This document shows positions 9,517 to 21,700 of a DNA stretch of 64,000 nt, piece after piece (positions within the stretch are counted from its first letter, which is position 1; each line of letters begins with the position of its first letter). Source of the DNA: Winogradskyella psychrotolerans (lineage in GTDB: Bacteria > Bacteroidota > Bacteroidia > Flavobacteriales > Flavobacteriaceae); NCBI RefSeq assembly GCF_018860545.1, contig NZ_JAHKPN010000027.1, forward strand, positions 1 through 64,000, written 5' to 3'. A program made the translations under genes and the position numbers. The notes below the pieces were generated by a model. It saw nothing but the letters and a program-made list of their open reading frames with translations. It was not told the DNA's origin and did not search any database.

Positions 9517-12500
9517 TTATTTTTTAACAACTTTAATCGTATTTTGAGAATCATTAGTAGTTATGGTAACAAAGTACACACCACTATTTAAATTCTCCAT
9601 ATTAATTATTGTCTCTAGGCTATTAGGATTAGCCACCTGCACTTTTTGACCAACAATGTTGTGCACACTTACATTTGAGATTGTGCTTTTCGCTTCAATC
9701 GTTAAAGTATTTATTATAGGGTTTGGATAGTATTTAAATGTGTCTAAAGTATTTGATGCTGTACTTAAGGTCGCGTCTGGATAAACTAATAAATCAAAAG
9801 ATTCAATAATATTACTGTCAAAACTAAAAACTGATATTAAATACGTGTTTCCTCCAACTAATTCTACAGAGCGTTCACCTGAATTATAACAATAGGTTTC
9901 GGCAACATAATTATTAGCTGTTAATGAACAATCATCTGTATTGAATATTGTGTAATTAGGATAACCTACAGTATTTGTAAGGTTAAAGTGATAAGTACCA
10001 GTGTAGCTAGGTGTAAAGCTATACCAAATAGTTTTAGCTGATGATGCACAAGACTCAGAAGAAGAATAAGCGTTAGCAAAATCACCTGAAATCAAATTAT
10101 CACCTGTTGCATCTGTAGATTCAGATAAGATTGTTGGTGTAGCACAACTATCATTTTCAGCAGGAGGTGGCAATTTAAATATACATAAATCGAAGTCAAT
10201 ACCAGGTCCATCATCTCCAGATCTCACCATTACATAATAGCTTTCACCACTAGTCGCTGAAAGCACATAAGGATCCGTATTGTAACAATTTGTACTTTCT
10301 TCAACTAAAGCTCCACAAGTTCCTGAATAAACAGAGAAATATGAACTTGTATCATACTGCGTTCTTTCGAAAGAAAGCTTGTATAAACCAGTTTCAGGTG
10401 CTGTAAAAACATACCATACGTCTTTATAAAACGCTGTAAAATCAGCGTTACAGCTATTATCATCCGAAATTGTTGCTCCTACTGTAGTTCCAGTAATCTG
10501 GTTATCACAACTTTCATCAGTTGACACGTTTAATACTGTAGCATTAGCACACTCATCATTAATTGGTGCTGCAGGTGCCTCTTTTAAACAGATGTCAAAA
10601 TTTTGAGCATATTCTCCATCTGTACTCGCGCTATTTCTTAAGTAATACGTGTTACCTACAGTTAAATTATTTAATGTAATGTAGTTGCTAAATGATGTTA
10701 CACAAGCCAAACTTGTAAAAGAACCACAGCTACCTTCTAATAATTCAGTCGCCTGAATTATACCCCCATCACCAATTGCCGCAACAACATTTGAGTATTC
10801 TAATATAATCGTTTCTTGAGTAGCCTCAAAGCTAAACCAAACATCGTTATTATTTGTATAATCACAATTTATAGGGTTACTAGTAGATTCTGTAGCTCCA
10901 GCATTAGTTGCGCTAGTGAAAATCGTACAAGTATCATCTGTATTAATTGTTAAAACCGTACTATTTACACAATCGTCATTTGATGGTGGACAATAAAAGT
11001 ACGTTGAGTCTGAATAAGAACAGTCACTATTATCATTGTTAGTTAATGTAAACTCAACTGTAGTTCCAGTAGCATAAGGACCAACATTTACGATTCCTGT
11101 AGAAGCAATAGCATCGTTTGAATAACCAAAATTATCCGTTAAAGTCACCCCTGATGCATCACCTAAATAATTAACATCAACATCCACAGAAAACTCACCT
11201 GAATCACATTCAGCAACTGGAGTAACCGTAAATTCAGGATTAATACAATCATTCTGAGTAATAATCATAGAATAAGAAAATGTACCGTCATAACTTGCAC
11301 GACTCAATACAATAAAATAAGAATGACCAGCTAATAAAACAACATCTGTAAGTTCCATTGTATAAGGTGGCGCAGATGCATAACTATCTCCTAAGGTTGC
11401 AACACAATTTGAAGACGTATCCGGACACCCTTCCATAACGTGAATGGCAGCTGCATATTCAGATACATTGGCAAGACTAATATCTATTGACATATCTGCA
11501 TCAGGTGTAATTTGATAGAATACATCATTACCTGTCATAAACGCTTCAGGATAACCACCACAAGGTCCTATATTAATATTATTTTCATAGTTAGCAGTGT
11601 CGTCATTTGCAACAATGTATGGAAGTGTAGCTATATCTATTGGGCTAGAACATGTTGCTCCTGCTATTGGTGTTAAACGTGTCGTAAAACTTTCTTCTGT
11701 ACAACCTGTTGCACTACCAATACCATTAAATGGTACAATATTTACAAAATATTCTGTCTCATAAACCAAGCCTAAGCCATCTAATGAATAACTTGTAGTT
11801 GCTGTAGTAACAGCATCCACAATTTCATTTCCCCCTGAAGTCGTACCGACAGAAACCGAATAGCCTGTTGGTAAACCTGTAGCAGCTTCCCAAGTTAAAA
11901 CGGTATTTAAATCAGCACTTGCAGATCCATTTAAAGGATTTAATAATACTGTATCGCAATTTGGCACTTCAGTTGCTATTTGCGTCATTGAAATATTATC
12001 TATTACCACAAATAATTTAGCCGTTGCAATTGTAGTTGCCGTTGCCACAAATCGCGCTTGAAAATCACTACCTGCAGTAAGTACGCCTAAATTAGTCACT
12101 GGTATTGAATAACAATTATCAACTCCGCTAAAGGTGTAATTTGAATCATCTACAGTATATGCAGTAATCCAATTGACACCGCCATCTAATGAATACTCAA
12201 GAACGACACTGCCCCAACCTTCTGCTGGTGCACTATATGTAATAGGTGGCCAAAATGTAGCTTGTTCTAATATATTTACAGAAAAACTAATAGTAAGGTC
12301 TGTATCATTAGTTATAGCAGTGTAGTTTTGAGTTGTAACAGTTGCTGACCCCGCAAATTCAAAACCTGCAACTAGCCCCTTACCTGATCCATCACATACA
12401 AAACCAGCTGTAGTGAAAAAATCCCCTGTTTGAGTCCAATCTGTCGGAAGCTCAAAGTCTGGAACATTATTAAAATTTTCAACAATCTCTACTTGAGAGA

Positions 12501-12549
12501 ATGCTGTAATGCTTAAGAGCATCATAAAGTACAAAGTAATTTTTTTCAT
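9517..12549 (-). CDS. T9SS-secreted multidomain protein, type A signal, copy A
   Basis: This is a 1010-aa secreted protein. It has a signal peptide ('MKKITLYFMMLLSITAFSQ'), an N-terminal jelly-roll-like domain, an FN3-like domain around residues 195-290, and about four Cys-containing domains of PPC/CARDB-like beta type, each ending in a 'YFIVLS' or 'YYVMV'-like strand. The last 75 residues form a Por_Secre_tail (type A T9SS signal: 'YYPNPIINTLTIEA', 'GVYFVTI', ending VKK). It would cross the outer membrane by T9SS and be attached or released at the surface. No catalytic motif was seen, so adhesion or a structural surface role is the best guess. It has its own promoter and terminator. The paralogue is at 26348-29356. 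Confidence 0.87.
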   Translation of the reverse strand: MKKITLYFMMLLSITAFSQVEIVENFNNVPDFELPTDWTQTGDFFTTAGFVCDGSGKGLVAGFEFAGSATVTTQNYTAITNDTDLTISFSVNILEQATFWPPITYSAPAEGWGSVVLEYSLDGGVNWITAYTVDDSNYTFSGVDNCYSIPVTNLGVLTAGSDFQARFVATATTIATAKLFVVIDNISMTQIATEVPNCDTVLLNPLNGSASADLNTVLTWEAATGLPTGYSVSVGTTSGGNEIVDAVTTATTSYSLDGLGLVYETEYFVNIVPFNGIGSATGCTEESFTTRLTPIAGATCSSPIDIATLPYIVANDDTANYENNINIGPCGGYPEAFMTGNDVFYQITPDADMSIDISLANVSEYAAAIHVMEGCPDTSSNCVATLGDSYASAPPYTMELTDVVLLAGHSYFIVLSRASYDGTFSYSMIITQNDCINPEFTVTPVAECDSGEFSVDVDVNYLGDASGVTLTDNFGYSNDAIASTGIVNVGPYATGTTVEFTLTNNDNSDCSYSDSTYFYCPPSNDDCVNSTVLTINTDDTCTIFTSATNAGATESTSNPINCDYTNNNDVWFSFEATQETIILEYSNVVAAIGDGGIIQATELLEGSCGSFTSLACVTSFSNYITLNNLTVGNTYYLRNSASTDGEYAQNFDICLKEAPAAPINDECANATVLNVSTDESCDNQITGTTVGATISDDNSCNADFTAFYKDVWYVFTAPETGLYKLSFERTQYDTSSYFSVYSGTCGALVEESTNCYNTDPYVLSATSGESYYVMVRSGDDGPGIDFDLCIFKLPPPAENDSCATPTILSESTDATGDNLISGDFANAYSSSESCASSAKTIWYSFTPSYTGTYHFNLTNTVGYPNYTIFNTDDCSLTANNYVAETYCYNSGERSVELVGGNTYLISVFSFDSNIIESFDLLVYPDATLSTASNTLDTFKYYPNPIINTLTIEAKSTISNVSVHNIVGQKVQVANPNSLETIINMENLNSGVYFVTITTNDSQNTIKVVKK

Positions 12550-12606
12550 TGGTTTTTAGGATTTTAATTAATAGTGTGATTATTATTAGGTTAATCTTTC
12601 AAAACT

Positions 12607-12664
12607 CTAATATAGAACTAGAAATACATTATATAAAGTGATTGTTTGTAATATTTCCCGAAAT
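12607..12664 (-). promoter_or_regulatory. Promoter and shared cassette element for T9SS substrate A
   Basis: The -7-like box is TATATTAG (12607-12614, minus strand). The element TTTCCCGAAAT (plus strand, 12654-12664) is centred 45 bp upstream, the same spacing and core as at the giant gene A promoter (6373-6383). A T-rich GGTTTTT half lies upstream in the gene direction. The other parts of the 389-bp gap 12550-12938 hold the leader and the terminator at 12862-12901. Confidence 0.65.
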
Positions 12665-12861
12665 ATTAAAAACAAAAACCACACATAAAAACCTAACAAA
12701 CAATGGTTTAAATAAAAATTAAGTTTTTATATTACTTTAGACACAAACTAAGCTAAATCTTGAAATTTTATTGAAATAGTCCATAAATACACAAGGATTA
12801 GATAGAAAAAATTTTAACGACAGCATCAATTTATCATGACAATAGACGTGAATTTTTAACA

Positions 12862-12901
12862 AAAAAAAATGCTTTAAGTACATCTACCTAAAGCATTTTT
12901 T
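12862..12901. terminator. Terminator after PorE-like gene of copy B
   Basis: The stem AAAATGCTTTA / TAAAGCATTTT has a short loop, with A and T runs on the two sides. It lies about 37 bp past the stop of the gene at 12939-14810 and probably ends the copy B operon. Confidence 0.8.
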
Positions 12902-12938
12902 ATAAATAATTCAATACTATACTTATAACAAATGACTT

Positions 12939-14810
12939 TTAACCCTTCACAATCAAAAACTCAGAGCGTCTGTTTTGTGCGTCTTCATCTTCTGTGCAGT
13001 TAGATTTACAATCGATTTTTGGTGCTGTTGCTCCCATACCTTTTGCTGATAATCTATCTTTACTGATGCCTTTTGATATCACATACTGCATCGTAGATTG
13101 GGCACGTCTTTCGGACAATTTTAAATTGTAATCTGCTTGACCTTTTGAATCTGTATGTGATCTCACCATGATTTTCATCTCTGGATAATCCTTCATTATT
13201 TCTACCAATTTATCTAACTCTAAGGCTCCTTGATTGGTAATATTACTCTTATTGAACTCAAAATAAATGTTGTTTAACTTGACTTCAGTCTCTGTAATCA
13301 TCTCATTTATAGGTTTTAAATCCGCATGAACCGTAACATCCTCACCTTCTGAAGCTGCAACTTTAAACGATGCCGTTTCATAGCCATCCATTGATACGTT
13401 TATGGTATACGTGTTCTCACAGCCCACATTAAAACTTGTGTTTCCTTTTATATCCGTTGCTTGTGCTGCTATTTCATTTAACTGCGCATCTGAAATGGTA
13501 ACTTGAGCTCCTGAAAGTATCGTATTTGTAATTTGGTCTTTTACAAGCGCGATGGCTTTAAACTGGCATATAGGAATGGCCTGATAAATTTGATCTACTC
13601 CTGTTTTATTTGATGTAAAATAGCCGATTTTTAAAGTGGTATTAACACTAAAAGCAAAATCGTCTCTAGTAGTGTTAATTGCGTTTCCCAAGTTTACGGA
13701 AGTCTCATTGATTTTTAAATCGTATTTAAAAATGTCCAAGCCTCCAAAACCTTGTCTTCCGCTTGATGCAAAATATAATATATTATCTTCACTGATATAA
13801 GGAAAACCTTCTTTGCCTGAAGTATTCACTTTGGGGCCTAAATTCACTGGGTCTCCATAGCTGTTACCATTTATACTGATCTTCCAAATGTCTGAGTCTC
13901 CTAGTCCATTAGGCATATTAGAGGCAAAATACAACGTCTTTCCATCACTACTAATACTTGGGTGACTGACTGTATAGTCTATACTATTGATTGGTAAGGC
14001 TTCGATGTTGCCCCATTTTCCATCAACTAGCGTCGCTTTATAAATACCTTGCTGAGCGACTTTGACGCGTTTGCTTTTTAGCTTTTTAAAGGTACCATCA
14101 CTATGACCATCTCGTGAGAAGTACATCGTTTTGCCATCAGCACTTATCGTTAAAGGACCATCGTGGTAGATTGTATTTAACTCACTGACTTCTTCTGGTG
14201 CTGATAAATCACCGTTTTCATCTCTAGTGGATTGATAAATATCTAAGTACGGTTGGTTGGTCCACGCATCTTCTTTGCCAGACGTTTTTCTTGTACTTAC
14301 AAAGTATAAGATATTATCATTTGATAATACCGCTCCAAAATCACTTTGGGCTTCATCATTAATAGAAACACCCTCTACTTCAAAAGTTTTGGTGATATCT
14401 GCTAATTCTGGAATGTAGTTCGGGTTTGCTAAATGCGCTTTAGCGCGTTGATCGTTTGGTGCCAATTCTGCAAATTTATCCATTTGTGCATTTGCCTGAT
14501 CATATTTCCCTTCTGACTTTAAAACTTGTGCATATCGAAAATACGTTTCCGCATCTTGTGTCGTTTCTAAAGCTTTTTTATACCAAATTGAGGCTTCCTT
14601 GATGTTAAACAAATGGTAATAACTATCAGCGAGTTGCTTATACACATAAGCATCTGCTTCATTATCGTCAACCACTTCGAGATACGCATCTATCGCATCT
14701 ACATATTGATAGCCTTGGTAAAGCTTATCCGCTTTTTCGGTTTGTTTATTTTGTCCGTAGCCTAAAGTTACAAGTAAAAAAAGGCTGAAAAGACTGTATA
14801 TTTTTTTCAT
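12939..14810 (-). CDS. PorE-like TPR/PD40/OmpA lipid- or wall-linked protein
   Basis: This 623-aa envelope protein has a signal peptide (residues 1-19), TPR helices (about 25-125) and a WD40-like PD40 beta-propeller (about 150-420; repeats such as 'ISADGKTMYFSRDG' and 'ISSDGKTLYFASN'). A carboxypeptidase-regulatory-like beta sandwich (about 425-500) and an OmpA C-terminal peptidoglycan-binding domain (about 515-623, 'NNIYFEFNKSNI...RSHTDSKG...LSERRAQS') follow. This order matches PorE of the T9SS, which links the outer-membrane machinery to peptidoglycan; many such paralogues sit next to PorP/SprF partners. It starts 18 bp after the PorP-like gene and is the last gene of the copy B operon. 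A dedicated accessory role for the giant substrate is inferred. Confidence 0.87.
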   Translation of the reverse strand: MKKIYSLFSLFLLVTLGYGQNKQTEKADKLYQGYQYVDAIDAYLEVVDDNEADAYVYKQLADSYYHLFNIKEASIWYKKALETTQDAETYFRYAQVLKSEGKYDQANAQMDKFAELAPNDQRAKAHLANPNYIPELADITKTFEVEGVSINDEAQSDFGAVLSNDNILYFVSTRKTSGKEDAWTNQPYLDIYQSTRDENGDLSAPEEVSELNTIYHDGPLTISADGKTMYFSRDGHSDGTFKKLKSKRVKVAQQGIYKATLVDGKWGNIEALPINSIDYTVSHPSISSDGKTLYFASNMPNGLGDSDIWKISINGNSYGDPVNLGPKVNTSGKEGFPYISEDNILYFASSGRQGFGGLDIFKYDLKINETSVNLGNAINTTRDDFAFSVNTTLKIGYFTSNKTGVDQIYQAIPICQFKAIALVKDQITNTILSGAQVTISDAQLNEIAAQATDIKGNTSFNVGCENTYTINVSMDGYETASFKVAASEGEDVTVHADLKPINEMITETEVKLNNIYFEFNKSNITNQGALELDKLVEIMKDYPEMKIMVRSHTDSKGQADYNLKLSERRAQSTMQYVISKGISKDRLSAKGMGATAPKIDCKSNCTEDEDAQNRRSEFLIVKG

Positions 14811-14828
14811 TTTAAAACGTTTATTTTG

Positions 14829-15791
14829 TTAGAAAAATCTTGGTGAAATGGATACTTTTTTAGAGAAATTTAGGTCGAATAACAACATAATCTCATGGGA
14901 ACCTGAAGACTTTATATTTAAATCTGAGGTCGTGTAATCATAAGCATAGCCGATTCTAATCTCTGGGGTGACCGCAAAATTGGCCATTGCTCCTACTGAG
15001 TCGTCTAAGCGATAGGTCGCTCCCACTTCAAACTTGTCATGAAACAAAAAGTTAGCCGATACGTCTAATGAGGTAGGTGCTTCAAATGCTGATTTCACTA
15101 AGAACGACGGTTTAAATTTTGTATTGGCTGATAGATCAAACACATAACCTGCGGATAAAAAATAGTGTAAGACTTCTGATCCGTATTCATATTGCTGACC
15201 GTTATTAGTCACATCTAAATAGGTACTCTTTAACATGTTTGGTACAGATAAAGACACATAGTAATTGTCTGTATAATAAAAGGCTCCTGCTCCAATGTTT
15301 AAATAGGTATTGCTCGTGTTTTCGCTAAAGGCTTCATCACCTGCATCTGGTACATAGCCATTACCGATATCACTAAACAAACCGATATTTTGGAATGTGG
15401 CTCCTCCTTTTATTCCGAAGGCTAATTTATGCTCTCCTCCTAAATTTAAGGTATATGAGAAATCGGCATACACGTTATTCTCTTCTACGGGTCCTATTTT
15501 ATCTGAAATGACCGATAATCCCAATCCTACATTTTTACCTACTGGACTGTGCAGCGAAAGGGTTGCTGTTTTTGGTGCATCTGTAATACCAACCCATTGT
15601 GAGCGGTACAGTAATCCTATGGACAAAGCTTCATTAGAACCTGCATACGCCGGATTTACAACATTCATATTATACATGTACTGCGTGTACTGAGGGTCTT
15701 GCTGTGCGTTGGCACTCACTAAGATTATAAGTGTAAAGGCGAGTGTAAAATATACTTTTTCCATTTGTATTTTATATTGCTGTGTTTTCAT
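14829..15791 (-). CDS. PorP/SprF-family outer-membrane protein
   Basis: The 320-aa protein has a signal peptide (cleavage near 'SANAQQ') and then the family hallmark 'DPQYTQYMYNMNVVNPAYAGS' region. The rest is amphipathic beta strands of a 14-strand-type barrel, ending in an aromatic residue (Phe). PorP/SprF proteins are needed to secrete or anchor T9SS substrates with type B C-termini; in Flavobacterium johnsoniae SprF serves SprB. The gene begins 6 bp after the stop of the giant type B substrate, so the pairing of substrate and dedicated partner is as expected. The start may be ATG 15791 or 15764; the latter gives a more typical signal peptide ('MEKVYFTLAFTL'). Confidence 0.9.
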   Translation of the reverse strand: MKTQQYKIQMEKVYFTLAFTLIILVSANAQQDPQYTQYMYNMNVVNPAYAGSNEALSIGLLYRSQWVGITDAPKTATLSLHSPVGKNVGLGLSVISDKIGPVEENNVYADFSYTLNLGGEHKLAFGIKGGATFQNIGLFSDIGNGYVPDAGDEAFSENTSNTYLNIGAGAFYYTDNYYVSLSVPNMLKSTYLDVTNNGQQYEYGSEVLHYFLSAGYVFDLSANTKFKPSFLVKSAFEAPTSLDVSANFLFHDKFEVGATYRLDDSVGAMANFAVTPEIRIGYAYDYTTSDLNIKSSGSHEIMLLFDLNFSKKVSISPRFF

Positions 15792-15797
15792 TTATGA

Positions 15798-18700
15798 TTA
15801 CTGTGCTCTGTTTATAAATACCCATCCGGTTAATGAACTGCCATCCTCTTTATGAATCGTATAGAAATACGTGCCATCTGGTAAGTCGTCTCCGTTGTTG
15901 GTTTGTCCGTACCATTGGTTGGTATATGTACCATTAAAGTTATAAACCTTGACTCCATGACGGTTAAAGATGTTGAGTTCTTTAACTCCATAGCCTGATA
16001 AATCGAAGTCGTCGTTTTTACCGTTTCCATCTGGTGAGATTCCTCTTGGGATATCACGACAAGATAATCGTTCGGTGGTGTAGCTCGTGGTTACAGAACA
16101 ACCTCCGAAGTCTATAGTGACTGAAAATTGTAAAGGCACTGTTACATCAGTGTTTTGACTTGCATAATCCGAAACATTAAACGTTTCTGAATTCTCACCA
16201 ACAATAGTACCGTTGGCATCCATCCAGGTATAAGTGGCTTCATTACTTTCAAATGAACCATTTAATGGTGAAGCGGTAAGGATATAGTCTGAATCGTTAC
16301 ACTCACCTTCTACTCCGACTTCGATCGCATCGAGGATGGTGATGTTAAAGGTGCTTGTGTTATTTTCAATACAGTTTGAAATATCTTCTGAAATTTCATA
16401 GGAAACATTATAATTCCCTAAAGTACTTGATGAAACATTAATTTCTCCTGTTGTTGCGTTGATAGACAAACCACTTTCTGCACTAAACGTTCCTCCTGTG
16501 GTAAAGCCAGCAGATAGTTCTGGCAAAATAGAGCTACTATCAGCACAGTAAATATCTTCTACATAACTGAAGTCTGTTAATGGTGTGGTGCTTGCTGTAA
16601 TTTCAATGGTTGCTGTGAACATACCTGAACCTGAACAGTTGGTCTCATCGGCTTCAACCGTGTAAGTTACCTCGTGACTTCCGGCTGTGGCTGTAGCTAA
16701 ATCAATAGCTCCGGTAGTGGCATCAACCGTTAAACTTGTGGCACTAAACGTACCTCCTGTTGTAAAGCTTGGATCTAGTATTGGTGTTATCACTGTACTT
16801 GATAATACACAGTACGCTGTGGTGCCGTAATTGAATCCTGTGACTGGTACTGAGGCTGCTGTAAACTCTATTGTCGCTGCATAGGAACCTGATGATGTAC
16901 AGGTATCTTCATCTCCTTCGTAAGTGTAAGTCACATCGTGTTGTCCTACACTAGCTGAAGTCATATCTACAGCTCCCGTTGTGGCATCTACTGTTAACGT
17001 TGTGGATGTAAAGGTACCTCCTGTTGCAAAATCAGTTATCAAACTTGGTGTTGGGTTTACTGTTGAAACTACACAGGTTGTATCATAGGTAAATGTCAGT
17101 TCTGGTGTGAAGGATTCACTCACAACCACTTCTATTTCTGCGCGTGGGCCTTCACAGCCTTCGGCATCTACATAAGCAGCATAATATGTAATTGTGCTTA
17201 CTACTGAGGTATCTGGTGTTGGTGCGGTGGCAGCACCTGTGCCTCCTACAGTTTGGGTGAACCACATTAAACTGTAGGTATCTGATGATGTTGCTGTCAG
17301 TTGTGATGCTGCATCTCCTAGACAATATTCTACTGGACTCGTCACTTCTGGTGTGTCTGAAATGCCGTTGTACGTGATTTCGATGTCGTAAAAACAGTAA
17401 CCAGCCTGCCAAGTGAATATATAAGTACCATTTTGCACAAAATTAATAACATCAGTTGTACTATTATTAGAGTCAACAATAGTTACTGGACCAGGGTTGT
17501 TTTCACCAGCAATCCATGTGCCTGTTCCATTTGCCATAAGTGTAGCAGAGGCATCGGTACAATCAACAGTGAAAGATGTTGTTACAATTTCATTATTAGC
17601 AACGATGTGAACGGCATCTATGACGTTACCTATGGCGTTATCTTTTGATCTAAATATAAATCGTGTTATTTCTTGTCCGGCTGGCACACTATATTCACCT
17701 GTAACTACATCCCATGCTAAGGTTGCCCCAAGGTGTTCGTTTACCAATGTGTAAGGACCATCAATTGGACCAGCGAATAACTCAATTGAATTATCATCAA
17801 ATCTTGCCAAATGCGCATAACTGAAATCCATTAAGCTAATTTCAGACGTATCAAAATCTCTATAAAATCCTTTAACATTTACAGTATCATTAGGATCAAT
17901 AGCGACACCTTGATCTGATAATAGTTGTACACACTGTCCACCTTCGTACGGCTGAAAACCTGGTGCGTTTAAAGATTCCCAATAAAAAATATCATTAGAA
18001 GAATCTAAATTAGAACGCCATCCTGGAACCGTATTCATAGAAATAATGGTAGTAACACCACTTAAACCGGTTAGATTAGGCTCTTCAAAACCACCATTTA
18101 TCGTACTTCCATTACATAAATCGTCTGGTGTTTTAAGGCATACGCTAAATCTATAAGCGGTAGGGTTACTACTATTTAGGGTTAATCTTAATTTATAATT
18201 CTCACCTACAACTAATTCAGAAGCATACATAGCGACTAAGAGGTTGTCGTATGTACACGCTAATTCTTCAAGATTACCGCCACCATTATCTTTATATAAG
18301 GTCATTGTAAGTTCCGGATATAACGGATCTCCATTACTATCTCTAAAGCCACCGCTATAATTATTAACTTCTATAGTATGGATTAAAGATTCCGCTGTAA
18401 ACTCGAACCAAACATCACCTCCATTTGTACCATCGCAACTCATAGTTTCCGATGACACTGTAGCTCCGATAAAGGAAGCTTCAACAATAGCTTCGTTACA
18501 AATTTCATTGTCATTAATTGGAATCGCAATGGCATTAGAAATATCATCATTTCTAATAAACCCGAAAGGACCAGACCAAAAACTTTCATCATCTGTACCA
18601 CAAACTGCTCTCACAAAGTATTCATATGTCGCTGCATTTGGATCATTGAAATCAGCGTCAGATGGCGTAAAGGAGTTTGTTGACACAATAGTTCCTGATT

Positions 18701-21700
18701 GTGGAATTGTACCATTTTGAATTGGCTGTATCGCTACTTCCCATTGCGTTTCAGAGCCACCTGCGGTCCATGAGAATACGGATTGGTCATCGATTGATAA
18801 ATCCGTTGGTTGTGGACAAGTAATCGTTCCACATATTGAAGTACCGGTATAAACGGTTGTCCTTAAAGCAATACCTTCTGGACTAGAATACACTAATACA
18901 CCATCACTATCTAACACATCAAACTGATAACTAGAGTATTGATCTTGATTACTTCCTATGGTATCAAAATATGCTGAAAACTCCGCACCAGAACATAAAA
19001 ATACCGTAAATGATTCTGCATCATTTCCTTCGAATGGCAATGATTGTACGACTTGATTATTTTGAGTAATATCTAAGGTTGCAGACACATCTGTTTCACT
19101 GGTCAATAAAAATGTATATTGACATAAGTTTTCGAAACTACATTTGGTAGTAACTACTATTGGACCTGTCCATTCACCATCATTGCCGTCACAAACTGCT
19201 CTTACATAGACATCGTACATTGTTGAAGCCTCTAACCCGGTTACGGTAAAAGGATTTGTAGTGGCATTATACAAATACTCAGGATCTGTATCTCCAATTG
19301 GAGCTGAAGTTCCGGTTGGTTGCACTGATATTTCCCATGCGGTTTCAGAACCATTAGCTTCCCAATGGACCTGCACTTGAGTATCCGTAATATTATCAAT
19401 AAATACATTAGTTGGTTCGGCACACTCTGGTACGTCTTCAATATTTATATTATCTATTGCTAATGTTTGTCCTCTGTATGTATTTGTACTTGCAAAAAAT
19501 GGCACATGGAATGCAATGTTAATATCCCCCGAAATACCTGCAGGGAAATTAACAATCTTCACCTTATATTCAACATTGTTTATGAGGACAGGATCCGCAT
19601 CAGAATCGTAAAGTACGGTTGTAAATTGATCTAAAGCCGCACCATTAGTTGAAAGAAGCACGTCTAAATCTTCAGTAAAGAAGCTATCATTTACTCTATA
19701 ATAATATCGTAGTCGTTGATTTTCTGTAATAGTAATGGTTGGTGAAATAAGATAATCGTCATTTAGACCATTTGTACCTGTGAACATTACAGCAGCTTGG
19801 TCTCCTTCATAGGTAAAGCCTGTCGTATTTAATTCCCATGTCTCGTTATCATTATTATTATTTACAACTCTCCAACAACTTTCAGATTCCGAATCAGAAT
19901 TAAAGGTTTCAACAAATGGAGATGTGAGCGGGTTACATAGCGTTGTAAAGATCACTGGCCCCACCCATTCACTGGTACCATCACCACAATCGGCCATGAC
20001 ATAAAATTCGTAAGTTGTGTCCGCAGATAAATTGTCTGCTGTATAACTTGCTGTAGTTACTGCCACTCCAGAATCCGTTGGAACACCAGTGCCTTGTGGT
20101 TGCACAACAATATTCCAATCGGCTTCGTCATATCCAGCAGTCCATGATAAATCTGCACTTGTAGTATACAATCCATCAACCAATAAATCTGTAGGATTTG
20201 GACAAGATGGAGCATCAGTAATACTTACGTCATCTATACTTAGAATAGAAGCAGCACCTGTAAATTCTGGTGGCACTCTAAACGCAATATAAACAGTACC
20301 TGTACCTTCTATAACAACAGAGTTTTCAATATAATTAGGATTTGTAAAAACTTCTAAAGGTAAAATTTCAGTAAAACTTGTTGGATTGGAATTGGTTGTT
20401 GACATGAGTACCTGAAGCCCAAATCGTGGAGACCCAGTAAAGAATGAAAATTCAGATCTATACTTATATTTTAAAAGTTTTGGTGTTCCGTCTAAAACAA
20501 TGGCAGGTGAAATTAAATAATCATCATAATCCGTTGCTGCATTGATGTAAGCATCTGTTTCGTCAATTATCCAAGAACCATTGTCTGTATTCCAACAAAA
20601 CTTTTGGGTTTCTGAATCGTCATCATTGAAACTTTCAACGAACGGAGTATCATAAGATTCACATAAAGTTGTAAACGCAACAGGTCCAACCCACTGACTT
20701 TGATCATCCTCTCCACAATACGCTCTTACGTAAAACTCGTATCGTTTTCCTGAATCTAAGTCCGTTGCAATATAAGGTAAATTACTATCTACCAATATGC
20801 CACTTGTTGTTGGCACTCCAGAACCTAAATCTTGTATCGCTACTTCCCACTGCGTTTCCCCATCACCAGCTGACCAAAATAACCAAGCTGAATTGGTGGT
20901 TATTTGTGATGGTAAAACAAATGGATTCAAAGGATCTGGACAGGTCGGTTTATCTTCGATATATACATCATCGATAGACAGCCTTAAAGCCGTTTCTGAT
21001 GTATTAGGCTCAATAACAAATGCAATATTTACATTACCCGTAATACCGTCAGGAATATCAACGATATTTTCAATAAACCCTGTATTGTTTATAGAGGTTT
21101 CAGGTAAAACAACTGTAGTAAAGTCATCCACTCCAACACCCGTTGAGGATAATTTTATAGTATACGTTGAAGTGCCTTGAGTTGTTCTATGCTTATAACG
21201 TATTCTTTTTTGAACTCCATCGAAATTAATTTGAGGAGAGACATAATAGTCAGTACTTATTCCATTGACATTATTCACCCTTGTTTGCAAAGTTGCATAA
21301 CCACCAATAAAAGCCCATTGAGTACCATCGCCGTTGGCATCAATAGTTGTCCAACAAGGCTCTGGAGTTGCATTTGTAGCAGAAGCAAAATCGGTAAAAT
21401 ATGGAGTATCAAATACAGTACATTGCGTTGTAAAAGTTATTGGAGTGCTCCAAACACCAGGTGTACCACTACAAACAGATCTTACATAAAAATCGTAAGT
21501 AGTTGCTGGTGTTAATCCTGAATTAATTAGGTTATCTGTATTTGATATTGTAGCAGTACCTGAACCAGTTGGCTCACCTGCACCTGTTGACACAATTGCA
21601 TATTCCCAAGAATCTGAAAATCCGCCAATATTACTCCATGAAAAGTTAACACTATCTTCGGTTAGACTATTGTACGCAATATCGCCTGGAGGTGCACATG

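Larger units (their letters stand above)
1..12549 (-). repeat. Tandem-duplicated six-gene cassette, copy A (partial)
   Basis: On the minus strand this segment has the same gene order as 12939-29356: type A T9SS substrate, TPR-AraC regulator, TPR-TM protein, giant type B T9SS substrate. The two copies are offset by about 16.8 kb (gene-end offsets 16799 to 16831). Protein lengths match closely: 385 and 385 aa, 537 and 527 aa, 1010 and 1002 aa. The window starts inside the giant gene, so the PorP/SprF-like and PorE-like members of copy A are expected just left of base 1; that part is inference. The copies differ at many positions, so apart from the tract at 1-587 the duplication is not recent. 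Confidence 0.85.

Noticed and set aside
15397..15693. Plus-strand frames of 60-127 codons opposite the large minus-strand genes (for example here and at 20797-21180)
   Set aside because: They are mirror frames of beta-rich coding sequence without promoter, start context or family.
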